The notes under the pieces are model-generated. The model did no database searches and had not been told where the DNA came from. It was given only the letters and a program-made list of their open reading frames with translations. The position numbers were made by a program, and so were the translations under genes. A DNA stretch of 18,912 nt from Candidatus Parcubacteria bacterium (GTDB lineage Bacteria; Patescibacteriota; Minisyncoccia; Phycocordibacterales; GCA-2747955), in contig JALVSO010000010.1 of NCBI GenBank assembly GCA_027024305.1, positions 1 to 18,912 of the forward strand, read 5' to 3'. This document shows, piece by piece, positions 15,157 through 18,912 of the stretch (within the stretch, counting starts at the first letter, position 1; every line of letters begins with the position of its first letter).

Positions 15157-15489
15157 ATGGATTGAAAAGAACTGTTGAGTTTTATTGATTTGACTGACAA
15201 AAGATTAAGAAATCTTTTTGTTAAAAATTATTCAACGGAAAAGGAGAGGGTTTTCGCCAGAGTAGCTAAGTTGACGGAAGAGGTCGGTGAGTTGTCCGGT
15301 GAGGTTTTGGCAAGCATGGGAAGTCAGCGAAAAGAAAAGCTAAAAGATTATAATAGAAGCAATTTATCCGATGAATTTGCCGATGTCATTATAACAACCT
15401 TGCTTTTGGCTAAAATAATGGAAGTTGACATTGAAGATGCTTTGAAGAGCAAGATTGAAAAAATTAACAATAGGTTTAGCAAAGAATAA
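15157..15489 (+). CDS. MazG-like nucleotide pyrophosphohydrolase (one UGA)
   Basis: A 110-aa all-alpha NTP pyrophosphohydrolase-like protein, by family a house-cleaning enzyme that hydrolyses (d)NTPs to NMPs and PPi. The metal-binding pattern is seen as KLTEEVGELSGEVL followed by SDEFADVIITTLLLAKIM (ExxE ... ExxD). Under the standard code only a TTG start at 15175 is available; with UGA (15163-15165) as Trp, a normal ATG start at 15157 gives MDWKELLSFIDLTDKRLRNL, only 2 nt after the ppa stop, consistent with coupled translation. Pairing with pyrophosphatase makes sense because MazG releases PPi. Ends in TAA before an intrinsic terminator. Confidence 0.85.
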
Positions 15490-15506
15490 TCGGTAACCTT
15501 AATATA

Positions 15507-15539
15507 AAAATAAAAATTCCCCAGGGGAATTTTTATTTT
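15507..15539. terminator. Intrinsic terminator after the MazG-like gene
   Basis: AAAATAAAAATTCCCC and GGGGAATTTTTATTTT are exact complements around a single A (in practice a 3-nt CAG loop). The T-rich right arm provides the U tract. Confidence 0.85.
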
Positions 15540-15550
15540 GTCCTTTAATT

Positions 15551-15559
15551 TGCTATGAT
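15551..15559 (+). promoter_or_regulatory. Extended -10 promoter of the pilT-like gene
   Basis: TG-C-TATGAT, giving a leader of about 16 nt before the ATG at 15583. No Shine-Dalgarno is seen. Confidence 0.5.
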
Positions 15560-15582
15560 GTAGTCATAAAAAGAATTTAATT

Positions 15583-16650
15583 ATGGAGAATAAGCAAAAA
15601 AAATTACTGAATGATTTGTTAATGATTGTGGAAAAAGAAAATGCTTCCGATTTACATCTATCGGAGGGGCGATTTCCCACTATCAGGGTTGACGGATCTC
15701 TAATTCCCATAACCGCCGGAATGGAACTGACCAATGAAGACCTTGAAGAGTTTTTAAGAATTTTTTTACCGCCGGAGGCCCGGGAGAAGTTTATGGCTGA
15801 AAAAGAATTTGATTTTTCCTGAACCGGCGATACCAAGAGGAGGTTTAGGGGCAACGCTTTTTTTCAGCAAGGCAATATTTCCATTGTTCTAAGGGCCATC
15901 AATAAGGAGATTAAAACTTTGGAGGAATTAAATTTGCCGGAGATTTTGGAAGTTTTCGCCCGAAAGGAACAGGGTTTCTTCTTGGTGGTGGGACCAACCG
16001 GCCACGGAAAGTCCACCACTCTCTCAGCCATCATTGAGCTGATTAATACGAATAGGAACGCTCATATTCTAACCATTGAAGATCCGGTGGAATATGTTTA
16101 CAAACAAAAGAGGTCAATCATTGACCAAAGGGAAGTTAAAATTGACACCAAGGATTTTCAAACGGCCTTGAGGTCCATGTTTAGGCAAGATATTGATGTG
16201 GCTCTGATTGGGGAGATGCGAGGGCATGAAACCATTGAGGCGGCGGTAACAGCGGCGGAAACCGGACATCTGGTTTTTTCCACTTTGCATACCAACTCGG
16301 CCAGTCAGACCATTGACAGGATTATTGATAATTTTCCACCGGAAGGTCAGAAACAGATTAGGAGTCAACTCTCCAATTCTCTAATCGGGATTTTTTCCCA
16401 GAGGTTGATTCGTTCGGTTTCCGGTGGGCGAGTGCCGGCCTATGAGCTTTTGATAAATAACAATGCCGTAGCTAACTTAATTCGAGAGGGAAGGATTGCC
16501 GAGATTGATTCTTTTATTGAAACTTCTTCCGACCAGGGTATGATCTCTCTAAACAGGTCTTTGGCGGAATTGGTGAGAAAGGGAGAAATCACAGTGGAAG
16601 ATGCCTACGCCCATTCGCCCCGCTCCAAGGCTTTGGAGAGGATGCTTTAG
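15583..16650 (+). CDS. pilT: PilT-like type IV pilus retraction ATPase (one UGA)
   Basis: A hexameric cytoplasmic ATPase of the secretion-superfamily that drives pilus retraction in twitching and DNA uptake. The 355-aa product has the PAS-like N-terminal domain (ASDLHLSEGRFPTIRVDGSL), Walker A GPTGHGKS (137-144), the Asp-box region around ILTIEDPVEYVY, Walker B LIGEMRG (canonical PilT has GEMRDLETI; here GEMRGHETI), the His box STLHTNSASQTIDRIID, and the C-terminal YELLINNNAVANLIREG. The standard code splits it at 15820-15822 after EFDFS; relatives have an aromatic residue there (DFSY or DFAF), supporting Trp80 and arguing against Gly. No other pilus genes are in view, so a lone retraction ATPase here may work with pili encoded elsewhere. 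Stop TAG. Confidence 0.9.
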
Positions 16651-16694
16651 TTTTGTGTATTTGGAGATTTTATTGCGAGAAGGTGACTGAAAAT

Positions 16695-16723
16695 AGAGCA
16701 GCGCCCCAAAGGGGCGCTGCTCT
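16695..16723 (+). terminator. Perfect 13-bp GC-rich hairpin after pilT
   Basis: AGAGCAGCGCCCC / GGGGCGCTGCTCT with an AAA loop, followed by TTAACTATTTT. Probable terminator, 45 nt after the pilT stop. Confidence 0.7.
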
Positions 16724-16943
16724 TTAACTATTTTCTAATATACTAAAGATGAACCAATTCAACTTTATAATTATTGCCTTGTCATCTTTTCTAGAAAATT
16801 TGATTGAAAATTTGCACCCAAGGCGCCAATTTCCCATAAAGAACAACTGGGATAGATTTTAAACTTTTATTTTGGAAAAACAAATAATTTTCAACCGTTT
16901 AGAAAGTATAAAGCCGGGTTTGTCAAAGCTGTTTAAAAAGTCA

Positions 16944-16971
16944 TTGAATAAGCTAAAAAAAGGTATATAAT
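16944..16971 (+). promoter_or_regulatory. Promoter of the NhaP-type antiporter
   Basis: -35 TTGAAT (16944-16949), 16-nt spacer, -10 TATAAT (16966-16971), 14 nt before the ATG. The leader would be about 7 nt and has no Shine-Dalgarno. Confidence 0.6.
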
Positions 16972-16985
16972 TTCCCCACCAAAAT

Positions 16986-18912
16986 ATGGAAGAAATAGTT
17001 TTAGAATTATTGAGCTTTTTAACTCTGATGAGTATCGCCGTCCTGTCATTCGGCATTGCCAAGAAAATAAAATTTCCCTATACTTTATTTTTGGTTCTGG
17101 TGGGAACCCTGCTGGCTTTTATCAGTAAATTATCAATCTTCTCTTTTCTAACGGAGTTTCATTTAACTCCGGAAATGCTTTTCTATGTTTTTTTACCGAC
17201 CCTTTTGTTTGAGGCCGGTTACAATATCAAGATTTCCCGTTTCATTGAAAATATGAAAGGGATTTTCTCTCTGGCCATTATCGGTTTAATTATCAGCACC
17301 GTCCTGATAGGTTTACTCCTAACCGGAATTTTAAGTCTTTTTGGTATTGATATTCCTCTGGTGGTGGCTTTACTTTTTGGAGCTATTATTTCCGCCACGG
17401 ATCCGGTGGCTGTTATCGCCATGTTTAAGGAATATGCCGCTCCAAAGAGATTAACTCTACTCTTTGAGGGAGAGTCCTTGTTTAATGACGGAACGGCCGT
17501 GGCCATGTTTGTGGTTTTGCTGACGGTTATCACCGAACACCAAGGAATTTTGGACGCCCATTCAATTCTATCCGGCCTGGGTATTTTCGCTTCCATGTTG
17601 GTTTTGGGTTTTGTTTTCGGTATCTTTTTTGGAGGGATTTTTTCTAAATTTCTTCAATATGCTAAAAATGAAAATTTACAGATAACCCTATCTCTTTTGG
17701 TGGCTCATTTTACCTTTTTAATTTCGGAAATTTTTAATGAGTATTTGGAGGTGCCGGTTTCGGCCATTGTGGCTACGGTGACCGCTTCTATCATTGTTGG
17801 AAATTATGGAAGATACAAGTTAACCCCAAGGGTTGAGAAGTATATAGATAATTTTTGAGAGTATTTCGCTTTCATCGCTAATTCCATGGTTTTTCTTCTT
17901 TTGGGTTTCCTTTTGACCGGTATTAATTTCACTTCTCCGGCCATTCTGTTGCCAATCGCCATAGCTATTTTGGTGGCCATGTTCGCCCGGGCCGTTTCCG
18001 TTTACGCTTCCATCTATCTTTTGAAATTTCAAAAGAAAGAAAAACCAATTCCTTTGGCTTGGCAACACCTGCTTTCCTGGGGTTCTCTGCGGGGCGCTTT
18101 GGCTATCACTATGGTTTTATTAATCCCCGATGATTTGGCTCTGGACTATTGGAATTACCCCCTAAGCATCAAAGAATTTGTGATGGCTCTGGTTATCGGT
18201 TCCATCTATTTCACCCTCTTTGTCAAGGGTCTAACCATCGGTAAGTTTATTAAGAAGTTGAATCTGGCCAAGGTTGGTTCCTACGAGAAAATGGAATATT
18301 TGGAGGGAAAATCGGTTCTCTACAATGCTCTAAAAGATATCTTGAAGGACGAGTATAAAAAAGGTGAGATTAAAAAGGATGAATATGACAGGAAGCTGAA
18401 GGTTTTTGACGCCAAGTGTTTGGCCGCTAAGGAGAAAATAGAAAAATATTCTCACAGGCATAAGAAGTTTTTAAAGAAGAGTTTAACCAAGTATGCCCTG
18501 GGTATTGAGAGAGAAGTTCTGGATGATCTCTATTCGGCCAAGGAGATTACCGAGAAGGGTTATAAAAAGTTTTTAAATAAATTGGAAAATCAGGAGAGGA
18601 TGCTTTCCGAGAGATCGGTTGAAATAAAATCTTTTGATCATATTATCAATAATAATATTATTGATAATATCTTGAATTTTTTGCATTCGTTTTTTGGAGG
18701 TAAGGACAAGGTCTTTTCCAATAGAGATAAATATTTCTACTACAAGGCTTTGATAGAAACTTCCCGGGCGGTGGTTGAGGAATTAAAAAAGATTTCGGTC
18801 AAAGATGGAGTTATTGATAGGGGAGAGGAAATTTTGGAGTTAATCAACAAGTATAATGGTTTCAAGAACGGGGCCGTTCAGAAGCTTAATGAGTTGATAG
18901 AACAAAACAAGG
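16986..18912 (+). CDS. NhaP-type Na+/H+ antiporter (CPA1), partial, one UGA
   Basis: A membrane antiporter exchanging Na+ (or K+) for H+ in pH and salt homeostasis. The membrane domain, about 420 residues with 12 or so helices, shows the CPA1 motifs: FYVFLPTLLFEAGYNI, FGAIISATDPVAVIAMFKE (ion-binding Asp in TDPVA), FEGESLFNDGTAVAMF (the ND motif) and LLSWGSLRGALAITM. The standard code cuts it at 17856-17858, yielding a truncated 290-aa ORF; reading UGA as Trp291 gives NF-W-EYFAFIANSMVFLLLG, and NhaP proteins typically have FWEYLAFLANSLVFLL here. This is one of the clearest Trp sites. After the last helix (about residue 425) comes a soluble, helical, charged tail of at least 217 residues that runs off the window end, probably a cytoplasmic regulatory region; I do not recognise its family. 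Confidence 0.9.

Larger units (their letters stand above)
16651..16985. other. Intergenic region
   Basis: About 335 nt with the terminator hairpin at 16695-16723 and the nhaP promoter at the right end. Between them, a 37-codon ORF at 16749-16862 (starts MNQFNFIIIALSSF, ends TAA) lies 4 nt after a TATACT; I cannot show that it is expressed. Nothing else is recognised. Confidence 0.5.

Noticed and set aside
16749..16862. 37-codon ORF between pilT and nhaP
   Set aside because: The -10-like TATACT is too close (4 nt) and nothing else supports expression.
531..18912. UGA = glycine (code 25), as in Absconditabacteria and Gracilibacteria
   Set aside because: UGA alternates with UGG in the repeats of the 10276-11268 protein, and falls at Trp or aromatic positions in NhaP, TatD, PilT and MurB.
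531..18912. Mycoplasma-type organism (code 4)
   Set aside because: murB, a D-Ala-D-Ala carboxypeptidase, PilT and Parcubacteria-like surface repeats do not fit a wall-less mollicute.

Overview
The window looks like a bacterial chromosome segment (roughly 40% G+C by eye) from a small-genome lineage that reads UGA as tryptophan. Sixteen in-frame UGA codons interrupt nine otherwise continuous genes, and wherever a family or an internal repeat allows a comparison the residue wanted is Trp or another aromatic, not Gly. No well-supported gene needs UGA as its stop. The gene content (peptidoglycan genes, a PilT-type ATPase, HerA/VirB4-like ATPases with DUF8128-type N-termini, Cys-rich 'YTWTC' repeat surface proteins, DUF4349) suggests a walled member of the Candidate Phyla Radiation (Patescibacteria), Parcubacteria-like, and not a mycoplasma. 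The lineages of that group known to me for UGA recoding (Absconditabacteria/SR1, Gracilibacteria) use Gly, so UGA=Trp here is the main result. The taxonomic placement is inference.

Layout. 1-530: an unidentified minus-strand ORF of different codon style, ending abruptly against a murB that has lost its N-terminal half (531-1082). 1130-2182: DUF4349 membrane protein. 2183-2442: three hairpins. 2443-5796: one 1117-aa HerA/VirB4-like ATPase, split by a UGA under the standard code. 5847-6704: TatD nuclease. 6761-7116: a fold-back element made of two inverted copies of a 59-nt nested hairpin whose stems covary. 7160-7468: a 102-aa membrane protein with three UGA codons. 7505-7578: tRNA-Phe (minus). 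7694-8290 (or 8362): two small membrane proteins that use only UGG and are probably imported. 8389-10134: a second HerA/VirB4-like ATPase. 10276-11268 (minus): a secreted Cys-rich repeat protein visible only when UGA is read as Trp. 11666-15489: hisS, scpB, D-Ala-D-Ala carboxypeptidase, inorganic pyrophosphatase and a MazG-like hydrolase. 15583-16650: pilT-like ATPase. 16986-end: NhaP-type Na+/H+ antiporter, cut by the window end.

Expression. Most first genes of transcripts have a -10 (often extended, TGnTAnnnT) whose 3' end lies only 6-9 nt before the start codon, which predicts leaderless mRNAs. Shine-Dalgarno leaders appear on only a few genes (2443, 7694, 7997). Intergenic gaps carry perfect GC-rich hairpins with 3-4 nt loops that probably act as terminators, some bidirectional.

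Functionally the window mixes housekeeping (translation, chromosome segregation, wall remodelling, pyrophosphate and nucleotide clean-up, ion homeostasis) with envelope or DNA-handling parts (two related ATPases, PilT, secreted repeat protein). No CRISPR array, recognisable transposase or rRNA was seen.
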